The notes: generated from the letters alone by a model not told the origin. A DNA stretch of 64,000 nt from Mesorhabditis belari (GCA_958450365.1 CAUEEP010000917.1:892001-956000), one strand, 5' to 3'. Shown: positions 23,801 through 36,097, counted from the stretch's first letter. A program made the numbers and translations.

Positions 23801-25188
23801 TTCTCGCGTATCCGGAGGTGGCGACAAATTTGCCAATGAAACAGCTATGGGCTTTCCTCTTTTTCCTCATGATCACCATTCTTGGGTTGGATAGTCAGGT
23901 GTTCTAAAGATATTTGTGTATCTAATCGAAATCTTCTGTTTAGGTTTGCATGATGGAGGGTTTATACACGGCGCTTGAAGACGCTTTCCCCACACATTTA
24001 CGAAAGCATAAACGAGTGAGCATTGAAAAGAAAATCGATTGATTTAGTTTAAAAATTGTTTTAACAAACGAAACAAACTGAAGCATGTCTATTAAAAACT
24101 AGTTTATCTTTTGACTAGACTAAGGCTAAGCCTGAGAGCTTATCCGATTCGTTTCCAGGTGGCACTCGGCTTGATGTGTCTTCTCTTTTTCATTCTCGGT
24201 ATACCGATGGTTTCCTATGTGAGTGTTCAAATAGAAAATAATCTATATCTATATTATATCTATATCTATATCTATATCTATATCTATATTCTATATTCTA
24301 TATTCTATTTTCTATATCCCAGGCTGGTGCTCATTGGTTGACTCTTGTCGATGCGTACGGTGCTTCCGGATATGCTCTGCTTTTCGTCGTTTTCTTCGAG
24401 GTCGTCGGTTTATCATGGGGCTTCGGTGAGTGAAAGGGATGCACTTGGGTAAACTCCCAGTTTCTGTCTTTCAATTGCTATGAGAACTTGAGTGCACTAG
24501 ACGGGGAGCGTTTGCTCAACCTGGTTGATCCAGTTCCAAGGGCAGACAGTCTAAGCCTTGCTTAGCCTGACAATCCGCTAGATGGCTAAGCCTGGTTAAG
24601 CCTGGTAAAGCCTGGTAAAGCCTGGTTAAGCCTGGTTAAACCTGGCTAAGCCCAAAAGCTGATCAATTCATTTCCAGGCGCTGAACGGGTGATGTCGGCG
24701 ATGAAAGAGATGGTAGGCTTTCGGCCACCGATTGTCTTCAAGTTTCTCTGGAAATACTTGTCTCCATTGACGGCTTTCGTGAGTTTTTTTGTCGTCAATG
24801 CAATACCAGTTTTCTGGTTCAGTTTCTTTTCTGGTTCTGCATCTACTACTATGAGCCAGTAAAGGATCCAAATAAACAAGACTATCCCTGGTGGTCGAAT
24901 GTTTTCGGTGAGTGAACAGTATGAGCTTTAGCTTTGAATGGAAATTTCCTAGGTTTCTTCTTGTCTTCTTGTTCGATGGTGGTCATTCCGGGGTACGCGA
25001 TCTACTACTTAGCCACTCAAAATCGACATCTCAGCCTAAAAGAGGTGAATAAGCAATTCCATTTCTCTAGATCGCTAATCAATTATCAATTATCAATTCA
25101 GCGTTTCCTGAAAGCCATCCGTGTGCCTGACAATATTCACACCGGAGCCACAAGACGAGCCGCTGAGCTTAAAGTTCTACAACACTAG
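20863..25188 (+). CDS. SLC6 Na+/Cl--dependent transporter
   Basis: Nineteen exons (first 20863-20943, last 25102-25188), all in phase, 603 residues. Twelve transmembrane segments fit the neurotransmitter:sodium symporter fold. TM1 carries [20 protein letters not shown], the classic unwound Na+/substrate motif. TM6 carries [19 protein letters not shown] and TM8 LGLDSQVCMMEG. The segment after TM3 ([15 protein letters not shown]) keeps two cysteines where the extracellular loop disulphide sits in the family, and NLTAHNLS is an N-glycosylation-type stretch. Length and start ([19 protein letters not shown]) are normal. Worm homologues are called snf genes; the aromatic-poor TM6 leaves the substrate (amino acid or betaine-like) undetermined. 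The AATAAA at 25272 fits the 3' end. Confidence 0.95.
22680..22875. repeat. intronic 20-base minisatellite
   Basis: Nine nearly perfect copies of GGGTTGACTAGGTCATGCTA in the SLC6 intron between exons 22558-22625 and 23220-23355. Confidence 0.97.
24240..24315. repeat. (TATATC)n array in an SLC6 intron
   Basis: TATATC hexamers then TATATTC units just upstream of the acceptor at 24322; they supply the pyrimidine/AT tract of this intron. Confidence 0.9.
24590..24655. repeat. AAGCCTGGTT(A) repeat in an SLC6 intron
   Basis: Six copies of a 10-11 base unit between exons 24323-24425 and 24678-24778. Confidence 0.85.
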
Positions 25189-28159
25189 GAAAAGCAAAGC
25201 AAAGCAAAAAGCAAAGCAATGTTTTAACCAGTCTAACCAGTCTAACCAGTCTAAAGTGCTTTGTACTCTCGAATAAACTCTCCAGAAAGGGTTTTATTGA
25301 AAAGCCAGAGAGTTCACAAAGTATCATAAATCATTTCACTTCGACCAAACTTTGAAAGTTTTTTCATTCGCGAAAAAAACTCACCTAAATGATCCTCACT
25401 TCTAATTATCTTTATGTTTCTTCATTCCAGAAAAAAAAACCCCAATATTTTTGTGTTTTCTTTGATTAGTCTTTTTTCAATAACTGAATATTTTTATGTT
25501 TTCTCTCATAAAATTCACTTATTCAATCACTTTTCTTTATAAATTTTTGTGCTAAATTCATAAAACTTTCGATTATCAAATAGCAAAAGAACAAAAGAAG
25601 ATTTTATGGTCATTCATCCAAAGTACAATATAGTTAGCTTACCAAAAAATGCAAAGAAGAAGTGCGGGGAGTCAGAGTCGCCTCACTAGACTATCACTAG
25701 ACACTAGACTATCGTGTCACCACCCCGAAAAGTAGACATACAAAGCAAAACATTGAAAACTTGTGTGCTTACTTTTACCATAGCCAGTCGATAAGATACG
25801 CTTAGAAACGTACCGCAAAAGCTACCGTACCATTAAGTAGTCTAAATTGGCTCTGGAGTCTGATAACGTAGCTCCATTAGCATTAGGAAAATCAAAAAAA
25901 AAGTCGAATGGCCGTCACCATGTTGTGCTCTACAACAGAAAAATTAGAAAAACAACAGAAGATTTTTCCGGAATCGCTTTTTTGTTTTAGTGTTAGCTAA
26001 TTTTTTTTTCTGTTAAAGTTGGTCTATCTAGCAGCTAACAGATAGAATTGCTTGCAAATATTGTGGCAATCAGAGATCGTACTGCGCGCTGTATTACTCA
26101 AAAAATGTCGTCACGACAAATCGATGCCATCATCTAAACCACTAAATATTCGAGAACTTCTCAAGGTGTCTAAAAGCGCCTTCAAATACGGTAACTTGTC
26201 TTCTTACCGTGTGGAGATTGATTCTGATAAAGGAGAAAAAGTTCAGGTTACGAAACCTTTTTTCCCGGAAAGCCCTTTTCTTTTTAGAGAACACGCGCCT
26301 TAAGTTCCGCTCACCTTTTCCACAATCAGCCTTCTCGACTTGCAATTGAAAAAGAATGTTTTCTCAAGAAATGATCGATTTGTGGTCTAAATATTGTTAG
26401 CATTTTCGCGGGCTTTTGTCGATTTTTGAGCGAATCGGCTCGCTTTGTAGGCTAATAATTTTTTCCAGAACGAATATTAATTCTCAGCTTTTTATCTCGT
26501 TAATTCTCAGCTTTTTATCTCGTTAAATAAGGAAGATTTTAGGCTTTCAAATATGATACTAAATAGAGCTTTATTGGATTTTGTAATTCAAGAAAATCAA
26601 GCATCACAATCAAGCACCGCCGAGTTGGATTGACCTCGTTTTGGCAGAGTCCTGGACACAAACACAATCCAATAAAGCGCTTTATTTGTGATTAAACGAA
26701 AGCCTGAACTCTCCTCTATGCAACGATAAAGAATTTGAAAAAATAATATTCTCTCTAGCCAGAGTTATGAGCCTTTAAAGTAAGGTATTGATTGAAAATG
26801 GGAAAAGGCATGCATTGCATCATTCGGACTCGACTCAACATGTCGATAGTCGATACTCAATAGTCGTCCGACGAGAGAATTTCCTCGAAAACGCCAAACT
26901 CTTTCATCGAACCCTAAAAAAACTCCAAATTTACCGTTTTATTTTATCAATCAGGAAGACATATTATAATTATTTTCATTTTTGCTAGCATTTCGAGTAA
27001 CAACCCAATGATCTCTCCACCCGTCCAACCGAACGCCGATTAAAACTCACAATAAAAGAATGCCCAAAAGCGTGAAAATTAAAAGCTTTTGCGGTTCCTA
27101 AATCAATGCGTGATGAAGCATACTTTTTTGGTGCCTTTTTGGTGACTTTTTGAATTGGAAATTTTTATTTGTGGTCTTTCTAGAGTGAAGAATGGAAATT
27201 CAGTAGTAGTTTTGTCAAAAAAAAAATTTAAAGCTTTAAATGAGAGCATCTCGAAATATCTAAAAGCGCAATACTGAAATGTAGCTTCAAAAGGTTGTCT
27301 TTTAAGGAGCAAAGCTTCTGGGGAAAAATGAGCTAAATGCTCGAATGGGGAAACTGATTTATCTTTGGGTTCCTTTTCACAGTCGGCTTTCTCGTAAAGA
27401 ATCTTGATTTTCTTGACTTTTCACAGAAAGAGTCTCCTTTTACGAATCAGCTTTTTAAACAAAGCTTGTAAAACTACCGTAATTTTATTGCATATAGTAT
27501 TTTTATTTTGTAGGTTTTATCGGATGGAACACGTGGAGAGTGTTAGGATCTCCGTAGCAACTACAATAAACCAATAATAAACACTTATAACGTCCTCTAC
27601 AGCAACCCTATTATTTGGTAGCTACATTTTACCCTCGTGTCGCAATTACAGTAATCCTAGAGTAGTTACTGTAGTACCCTTATCCGGCTTCAGATCAAAT
27701 TGACCATCTGATTTGCTTAAATACTCGACGAAGATTGATCAACGGAGAATCAATCAATGGACAACAACGATCATTTTTCGCAGAAACCATAGGATCGAGG
27801 TGGTTGCGAAGAAGCGGCCACCTATTTGGCGAATATCATTGTTACAGTCGTTTGTTTGTAACATGCTTTGAATGAAATGAATTACAAATCGACGATCTGT
27901 GATGACTTTTTGAAGAGGATGGTACGAGCACAAGGTAACGGGTGTAATTGCTCTCAGCAAAAACGGCCACCGATTTTTTGTAAGGCGCTACTCCTTTTCG
28001 CTTAATTAAAAACTGTTAGTTATCTGTTGAGATTGCTTAAAAGCATCTAACAAGAGGAAATCAAAAATTCATTCGCCAATACAATAATTTAAACACTAAC
28101 CATAAAAATGAACATTTATTAATAGCCAACAGTACATGTTTTTTAAAAATCCGACTCGT
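25189..28159. other. gene-poor intergenic region
   Basis: No supported gene in 3 kb. Holds the SLC6 AATAAA (25272-25277), AAAGC repeats (25190-25220), a fold-back at 26563-26695, a partial copy of family A at 26700-26780, and the RAP74 polyadenylation signal near 28115-28120 (complement). Confidence 0.5.
26563..26695. repeat. imperfect fold-back repeat
   Basis: TAAATAGAGCTTTATTGGATTTTGT at the left pairs with ACAATCCAATAAAGCGCTTTATTT on the right (each quoted part is read across the arm). About 70 bases form the loop. Probably a small MITE. Confidence 0.7.
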
Positions 28160-30573
28160 TCAATTCCTTTTCTGCATCGTGAAGTAGAGCGTTTCCTTGT
28201 TGCCGTGTTTCTGTCGGAAGCGTTGAGGATTCAAATTCTGAAAAACAAATTGATGAAATAACACATAATAATAAACATACCTTGAGGATTTTCGCTAAAC
28301 GAGGCACAATCTCGTTTTTGTCGATATTCCCACACTTTGACTTGAACTTGCTGACTAGATCCTATAAAGAATGTGTAATTGTGATAAATAAAGACAAAAA
28401 CAAACCTTCGTTGTGTGTGGATTACGTTGAAGATATCGGGTCACCGTTTCCTCATTCAAAATGTCATCAATTGAAGAGGCGCTTTTCGTTGGCGAGTCCC
28501 TCAACAGCAAGTTTTTTAGTAACAAATTAACTTTTTAGGCACAACTCGGTTATAGCCCCCGTCTACTTTTAACTTTATTGTAAATAGTTTCAACTTTAAC
28601 TATAGTCAAACTAGTATTTATGATGCTTGAATAAATAGCTATGTAGAATTATAGTTCTCGACACGCAAATTGATTTTGGCGCCAAATTGTAACATTAAGC
28701 AAAAACTCACTTCGATCCGCTGTCTGGATCAAGTTTGGCCTTTTTCGCTTCAACACCGGCAACCGCATCCTCGATGGCTCGTTTCTTTGCCGCAACATGA
28801 TCCGCTTTCGCTGCCTTTTTCTGAAGAAAACGTTATCTCGAAATTCTTTAACATTTAATTACTTACCGGTAGAAGCATAACGGACGCCGTCTTCTCTTGA
28901 TCCTCGTCATCCTCACTGTCGGAAGAGTCTAAAGAAAATTCATAAAAAATACACAAATCAAGTCAACCGTTTTCTTCTCCGTCTGCTTTCTTGCCGCGAA
29001 GTGTCTCCTTCTTGTTACGCTCTAAAGCCTTACGTTAGCGATTAAAAAATATTACCAAACCATTTTCTTCCTCTTCTTCCTCATCTTCGTCGTCATCGGA
29101 ATCACCCAATTTACGCAGCCCGTCTTCTTCTCCAACGCCAACGAGCTCCTTGTCGAGTTTTTCGTCGAGTGGGATCTCTTCACGACTAAAAACTGATGTT
29201 TAAAAAGGTTACATCATGCAAATATACAGAACTGGCATATGTTTGATTCTTTTTAATATTAAGCACTGATTATATTATAGAAAAAAAATCACTCTGTGTC
29301 CGATCCCGAATCAGACATGTAATCAACTTCTTGTCCATCCTCTTCCCCATCTTCCGATTCATATTTGGCCACATCTTCGCTTTCCTTTACCCGTTGTCGT
29401 TTGTCTTTCTTTTCTCTTTCCGGTCCTTTTTTTTTCTTGTTTGTCTTCTTTTTGCCCTTTCCACCTCTCGAAGATTCCCCTTCCTCCTCATCTTCATCAT
29501 CATCCGATGCATCCGTGTCAGAGAAATTATCTTTGATCTTCTAAATTTCATGTGAAAACAATACCTATTTTCAAAAGCTAACCAATCTAGACGTTTTCTC
29601 AAGCTGTTCCCCGTCTTCCTGATCGATCGTTTTGAGAATCTGAGCTTTGAGAGCAAACTGGTTGAGATGTTTGGCACGTCTAAAACAAACAATCAAGCTA
29701 CAAATAGACTTTCTTACTGTTGAAAGAGTTCTTCAGCTTGATCAATGTCTAACACTTTGTGAGTGATTGAGGGCAAGAATTGATGCCAAGCCTCAACCTA
29801 AAGAAAACAAATTAAATCTTATTTTGTACTCGATAGTCATAACTAAGCAATGCCAAACTTTACCTTATAAGCAAGAAAATCGTTGTCATTCTTTAGGAAA
29901 ACCCAATAATCAGCGTGTTCACCGGCTCCACCCTCGCGCATCGAACGAAAGCGACGCACTCGACCACCCAAATAACAAATTTACGTTGAATTATTTTTGG
30001 TTAAGAGTCTTAACCAGTAATCATCGCAACTAATTAGGTACACTTCTTACCTTCTTCCATCACTGAAAGTTTCCATGGTTGATTGTCAAGTTTATATGAG
30101 CGTGATTGCCTTCCATATTTCTTTCTTCTTGCCTCTTCTCGAGCTGCTCGTCCATATTCTGTGCCTTCGCCATAGTCCTAAAGTAGCAGAGCTTGTAAAC
30201 AATTATATAATGGCATTGATAGTTCCTCAATACTATAGGCAAGCAAGTTTGACGTGTTATTTGTTGACTTGACTAAGCTTTCATACACAAAATCTTTGCT
30301 ATTGCACACCTGAGTTGGAGCGTTCACCAAAACCGTGCTTCGATTATCTTCCCTCTCCAGAGATACCTTAAAGAAACGATTGAACACTTATAAATGACAT
30401 TTTACCTGCGCATTTCCCCAAGACGATGTATCCACTTGGAGATTGCTGTTGAATTTGAGAATCGTGTGATGTTTGTTGGTGTTCATTCTAAATGCAACGC
30501 TTTTTTAAGAATTAAGCTTAAAAACTTACTTCGGAACTTTCACCGCATATTCAAGTGTACCCGGGTTTGACAT
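28160..30573 (-). CDS. general transcription factor IIF subunit 1 (TFIIF alpha, RAP74)
   Basis: Fifteen in-phase exons on the complement from ATG 30573 to TGA 28160, 477 residues. The N-terminal dimerisation domain shows EYAVKVPK, then DYGEGTEYGRAAREEARRKK and YKLDNQPWKLSV, and FRSMREGGAGEHADYWVFL, all diagnostic of RAP74. A highly charged middle (DASDDDEDEEEGESS, KKKTNKKKKG, GDSDDDEDEEEEEENG) links to the C-terminal winged helix (DDILNEETVTRYLQRNPHTT, LNPQRFRQKHGNKETLYFTM), which in the family binds the FCP1 phosphatase. Function: TFIIF escorts RNA polymerase II into the preinitiation complex. The exon 29864-29958 needs an unusual acceptor (GGTCGAG). It lies 220 bases downstream of SCO1 on the same strand, a spacing typical of worm operons. 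Confidence 0.93.
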
Positions 30574-30676
30574 TATGACTGAAAAATTACATGGCTATGA
30601 AACTAGTATCAAAAAATTTCAGATATTGCGATCGAACTTTGCAAGAAAACTACATTCAGAAGAAGTTATCAAAAGA

Positions 30677-30682
30677 TTTATT
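30677..30682 (-). terminator. polyadenylation signal of SCO1
   Basis: AATAAA on the complement, 112 bases past the SCO1 stop and about 105 bases before the RAP74 start codon. Confidence 0.5.
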
Positions 30683-30793
30683 CAAAACACGAAATATATT
30701 ACGTAAACAAACGAAAAACAAGATAACAATCGCCTATCAAAGAAAATCACAACAACCTAGAACAAGAAATAAATAATGCACTAAAAAATAATG

Positions 30794-32952
30794 CTAGAAT
30801 CCTAAGAAGCTCTTCTTTTTCTGTGCCGCTTCGAAGCCGATTACCTTGAGTCGAATAATATCGGCGATTTCGTTGGCTTTTCGATTTTGTCCGTAATAAT
30901 CGTGGAAATTACCCTCGGGATCGATCAAATACATTATCACCTGAAATATTAGGCTTGTTGAAAGCATAAGTTGACAATGACTAGTTGATTTTCAAATTTA
31001 CAACTCATTTACATCTAATATTGACTAATTCAAATCACTAGATACCTCTCACTGATACAATTTCATTTGGTCTAAATCTGGGTTGCAAGATAATTTGAGC
31101 AAAAATTACCGTATGATCAACGATGTAATCATCTTCGGTCGTTTTTGGGCCTTCACTGTGATAAACGCGGAACGTCTTCGCCACCTTTCCAACCTAAAAA
31201 AACAAAAGTTTAATAAAGGATGTATCTACAAACTTGTTCTTTTGTCCCGGTATATCCATTCAATTTTGGGGAGAACTCGGAACAATATTGTTTCACGCGT
31301 TGCACGGTGTCCCTTGCCGGATCCACAGAGATGAAGATCGGTTTTATTGAGATATTGTCCTCTTTCTTCGCCTCTATTAGATCAACCACCTAAATGTTCA
31401 ACTGTTAACTGTTTGACTCAATCACCACTAAAAACGACTAACCCAAAGCTACTCTGACAGCTCGACCAACCTTAATCATCTTCTCGATTTCATCCGGACA
31501 GATGTCTGGGCAATTCGTGAATCCAAAGTACAACAGCAACCAATTGCCTCGAAGTTGCTCAGAACCTTCTAAAGCAAAGACAATTATCTTTGGTGCTAAT
31601 GATATAATAAGCTTGTAACTTGCAACGATTGTTGTAACATTCTTATTGGCAGCCCAATCTTGGCATTAGATAACATATGCACGCGTTGATTGATCTCTTC
31701 CTAAATTAAAAATTTAGCGAAACTCTGTCACTCCGCTTTGGTACATTTCTAATTTATGAAGATATCAATATGCATACACATGTTATTTAATGCCAAGGTC
31801 AGGCTAACAGCAAGATTATTATTATTTAAAATTCTAGCTACCGTAAAAACTCGAATAGAAACCCCTTTTTTATTTTGAGCTTATACCGTAACCTAAAAAT
31901 TAACATAACCAAAAATAGGTATTTTACACTTTTATTAGTGCAAGGATTTTGCGGGGATTTTTCGAGGAGGAACGTGAGCACATGCGAGGCCTCTACAATC
32001 AGGTCTGGCCGAGGCGGATGAGGGAACTAGAGGAAATGATCACTCAATGTTCGTAGAACGATTGTTCAAGTGAAGAGAACGACATACGCTGTTAAATACG
32101 CCATGAATTTTTCTATACATGCGGTCGCAAAGAAGTATCGAGTTGATCGTTCAATGCTTCGACGATGAATAGGACAAGAAAAAAAAAGCTTGTACAGCAA
32201 GAAAGCCAAGCAAAACGTATGAAAGGCGGACGGGACTTGGCGTCGATTGAGCTGGAGAACGGGGTTGTTACCAGAAATCTATCACAAAGATTTGTTCGAT
32301 TTCTAATTTTTTCATTGAATAATAGAAGCCCCAGGGTTCCTATTAGAATAATTACGGTATTTTCCACGGTTGAGAGAAGAAAATGAGCTAAATAGCTTAA
32401 ATGCAAATTTAACCCCTCCCCTAAGTGGATTAGCATCTTATCTTTTCTTCACTTTATTCCAAGCTTACCCAATTTTCCATCTGTATTCACCAGTTCCCAC
32501 TCTCCTCCAATCCGCGCCTTTCCAGCCGTCATTTTTCTGTGCTTTTCCCGTTCATCTATTCTCTAAAACCATCTTATCAAATGAAAACGTCCTTTAAAAT
32601 AATTACCATCTTTTTAACGTAGAGTAGAGCTGCTAAACACGTGCCACCGATCATCAGCGTTGCAGCTGCAACTTTCCAGCTGAAGATCCCGCTTCTTTTA
32701 TGCGCTTCTCGCTAAATAACCCGGATTAGAAGAAAATTTTAACTTCATCACCTCTTTATCCTGTCGAAAGTTCATGTAGTTTTTAGTGATCGGAGCCTCG
32801 GTGTCGATTGTTTTTTGAAAATCTTTCTTCAACCGTTCATTCAGCTCATTCAAATCCTTGTCCAACGAAAGGTCATCAGGTTTTTTCGAAGAACACGGTC
32901 GATGTTGGGCACGAAGTAGTCTCACATTGAAAAGACGATAGATTTTGATCAT
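30794..32952 (-). CDS. sco-1: SCO1/SenC-type copper chaperone for cytochrome c oxidase
   Basis: Exons on the complement: 32752-32952, 32607-32711, about 31640-31700, 31471-31568, 31234-31389, 31110-31193 and 30794-30940. A basic N-terminus ([19 protein letters not shown]) suggests mitochondrial import; one inner-membrane anchor follows ([19 protein letters not shown]). The thioredoxin-like domain has [14 protein letters not shown] with the CxxxC copper ligands, [13 protein letters not shown], and YIVDHT with the ligand histidine. In the family it delivers copper to the CuA site of COX2. Odd: between NAKIGLPI and [10 protein letters not shown] the usual GGPFxLxDxxG strand is not recognisable, and no donor in the small third exon matches the phase of the next acceptor. 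That junction is unresolved. Confidence 0.9.
31945..32300 (+). pseudogene. Psq/Brinker-type helix-turn-helix relic (pogo-like element)
   Basis: Within the SCO1 intron but on the opposite strand. The frame from about 32072 reads [20 protein letters not shown], then [11 protein letters not shown], a stop (TGA 32166-32168) where Trp is expected, then IGQEKKKLVQ and KRMKGGRD. This order matches the Psq/Brinker-type DNA-binding domain common in pogo/Tigger transposases. Just upstream an open stretch, [20 protein letters not shown], ends at a stop near 32055. No catalytic domain remains. Likely a decayed transposon or captured domain. Confidence 0.6.
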
Positions 32953-33550
32953 AGCTGAAAATAGAACATGTAGTGAGACGGAAAAGAGCATGAAGAGAGC
33001 AAAATCTCCAGGTTTATAAATTTTATTGAAATAAAAAGAGTATTCAGCTAAAGAAGCAACAGCAGAAGCTCTATATTTATACTTTCATGAAAAGAAAAAG
33101 AGGATTCAGCTTATTCTTTGAAAACTTATTAGCATGATGCGTGATCATATATCTAAAAGCGCAGTTTTTGCAAGTTTATTTCATTTTGGCCTTCTCCCTC
33201 AATGTTTGCATCTTCCTCAAGTAATTACGAAACGGTGAACCTACATGTTGGGTGAACGCTATAGGGATGAGTTGGTGTGGCTAGTTGTTTCGTGTACTCA
33301 CTTGCTCCCCCCTTTTCCGCCTGTTTTCCCCAACCAGTTCATTCTATCGCAAAAACACAACGCGCGCTCATCGATATTTCCCCAATTTGATTAGTGCTTA
33401 AGCTTCTAATTATTGTTTCTATCGACTACCTGCGCTTCTCGAACGACTTTTAGAAACAATGCATCAAGAAATCGCCTAATAGTTTGACACATTGCCCTTC
33501 TTTCAATGTTTTTGCAACTTTCATTTACTTGTACAAATTTTTCTTTTCAG
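32953..33550. other. divergent intergenic region between SCO1 and the GYF gene
   Basis: Should contain the promoters of the SCO1-RAP74 pair (minus) and of the GYF gene (plus), and perhaps a first GYF exon. Two candidate starts exist: ATG at 33507, in frame with the next exon if unspliced, and an ATG at 33242 (MLGERYRDEL). I cannot decide between them. Confidence 0.5.
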
Positions 33551-35726
33551 AAACGTTTTACTGAAGTGTTATCGCTCGGTGAAGCCCCGTCTACCCAACA
33601 AATTGGCCGCAAACGAACTGGTTGATTGATAGCTTGAAGGTAAATTGTGCCCACGTGACCTTTTTGATCTAGCGCTAAGTGTTCAGTTTAACCAGGAATC
33701 CTTGTGAAGAAAAAGTACGTGAATAAGAGCAAAGGAGGTCGTAAGAATAGTTGTCCATCGAAACATTACCATTGTCTGTTTTTAGAAAGATTCTCTTCTC
33801 AGCCTCAACGTCTTGCGTTTGGTGATGATATGAGGGACGGCGAGCCGCCACGATTATGCTACACTGATCCGTCCGGAGTATTGAGGTAAAACTTTGTGCC
33901 TTATAAAGTTACATTTTTTTATAGGGGACCATTTGATGAGTGGCGGATACTTGAATGGTACCGACAAGGATTCTTTGCAAATACGATTTTGTTCAACTTG
34001 GAAAACGATGATGTCAATAAATTTTCATTGGGTAGGTTCAAGAGGAAAGTATTCTTGAAATTATTCTTTAGGTGATTTGATAGAACGTTTTGGAAGGGAC
34101 AACCCGTTTGCAAGTCGATCAAATTGGCAAACTAGTCGCTTGAATGGTACAACGTCAACGGCCGAACAAGCACCGAAACATGAGGGGAATCAACAATTTG
34201 TTTGCACGGAATGCCGAAGAAACGGTGAAAGATTGGACGCTCTTCTCACGGCTGTACATAGGATCCAAAATGTACTTGAAGTCAACACACAAAATGTTGC
34301 CGACAATACAACTGTATGCTTTTTTTCACTTCTTGCAGTATAATTCTTTACTTTTAGGCTATTGCTTCCCTGCGAGCAATGCTTGAAGAGTCGCGTCTGT
34401 CCGCTTGGAAATGGAATTCTTCAGATATCAACTCAGAGCCCCAACAAAAATGTATGCTTGTATTTGTTTGTGCAATAATTTTTGTTTAGTACCAGCTCTT
34501 CCAACATTTGCCGACATTCTTTCCAAGAGTGATTCCGGAATTGTGCCCAACGAAAGCTTTTCAAAGAAGGCATCACCCGACAAGGAAGTACTTCAGGAAA
34601 ACGGTGGTGGCAACGAAGTGGGTGACATTTGCTGTGTTATTTAATTTTGAGCATAGTAGCATAATATTTTAGGTCGATGAGAAGGTTCTCGGCAAAGATT
34701 GGCCTGTAAAAGGCTTTGCTAAAGAAACAAATCCTGGCGATGATTTGGCATCTTTGGAGGTTCGTTGATTCCTCTATAACCATCAACTTGGTTTTAGAAA
34801 TCTTCAACAAAAAGCTTGCAATTGGATAGCTTTGTGTCGGCCGAGCTGATGAAGATGCAAAGTGTACCAGCGGCTACAAAAAAACAAGATCAAGGGGTAA
34901 TTTCTCAAAGTTTGCGAAATATCTTTCTTTTAGGAATCTCTACTACAGAAGATCAAAAAGAAGAGCAATGGGAATTCAACTGAAAAGAATGGCCACCCAC
35001 ACTTCACACTGCCCGACTCGGTGAAAGCTGAAGATATGAGGAACGATGCAAAGGCAGGACCCGAGGATCTACACAAGAATACAAATCAAGCACACGAAAA
35101 TGATTGGATAAACGCCAACACCAAGGTACCGTTATCAAGTTTTTCCTTGATGCAATGATTTTAGCCATCGTTTCATCCGTTTCCTGGTGCCACCACGCCG
35201 GGAGTTGTACAGCCAATGATGGTGCAGGGCGGGGGAATGCCCAAATGGTCAACGGGCGTCAATGCAAATGTCGGCTCGCCGCATCACTTCAACTACAATC
35301 ACGGTCAAAATGTGACACCAATGACGAGCACTTGGGGACAAAACTCGTTTGCACCGCTTCAGGTAAACTTTTGGAAAAATTTAGCTATTAAATAAAGTAC
35401 TAAATATGCAAGTTCGGCGTCAGGAAAATATTAAAACTTTCTTTAGATGGCGTATCGAACTCCTGCATCTCCACCTACGCAAACAAATCCCCCCACCTTT
35501 GCCGCTGCTGCTTTGAAAGAAAAGAAGGAAATCAATCCACCGCGGAAGGTTTTTAAAACTTGAGAAGCAAATCAAATCCTTTTCTTAAGCCTGAAACAGA
35601 AGAGTCGGGTCCTCGATTGGTGCCGGTTGGTCGAAATCCCCCTCGAATGATTATGCGCCGAGCCCCAACCAACAAACAAATGTACGTTTATTTGGCCCAC
35701 TACTAATGGAGAACTTGTTTAGATAG
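33551..35726 (+). CDS. GYF-domain protein (GIGYF-like)
   Basis: Fourteen exons in phase give 518 residues from 33551; the true start lies upstream and is uncertain. The GYF domain is LCYTDPSGVLRGPFDEWRIL followed by EWYRQGFF, the GPFxxxxMxxWxxxGYF signature that binds proline-rich peptides. After it come a polar region, a short coiled-coil-like stretch (AIASLRAMLEESRLSAWKW) and Pro/Gly/Asn-rich sequence. In animals GIGYF proteins join 4EHP in translational repression; that role is inferred from the domain. The 48-base stretch 33738-33785 has both GT and AG ends and is also in frame, so it may be an optional intron. The stop used here comes one codon after the donor at 35682; an alternative downstream acceptor is discussed in the findings. 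Confidence 0.85.
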
Positions 35727-36091
35727 AGCGCTGTTGTTTGGATGTCGCCATATAGCAAAAAGTATAACATTGACTTGAGGCACATCATCTTCCCATCTTG
35801 CCTTTTCCCCTATTTTCCACTCTCTTGTCTCAGAGCACACCTCCTTGTTCATATCAAATTATTTCACTTATCTCTGAATATTCTGAGCGATATCTTCTTT
35901 TTTTCGTGTTTTTTGAATCTTTTTAATAACGTTTGTGCTGTGCTTTTACGGCATGTCTTATTTTAGAGTGGTTGGCCAAGTGTTTAGTAGAAGTTTAAGG
36001 TTTGGTGAACGGCTCGATCAGAGATACACGATGAGAGATGAGAGCTCATTTGTGGTAGTTTAAGTTTTGTTGTTGCAATTTCTTGTTTTTA

Positions 36092-36097
36092 AATAAA
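36092..36097 (+). terminator. polyadenylation signal of the GYF gene
   Basis: AATAAATAATTTT about 365 bases past the stop and only about 35 bases before the next acceptor (36131). Confidence 0.6.

Noticed and set aside
29331..29692. Plus and minus frames around the charged RAP74 exons
   Set aside because: The phase-consistent RAP74 reading explains the region; the others are frame shadows.
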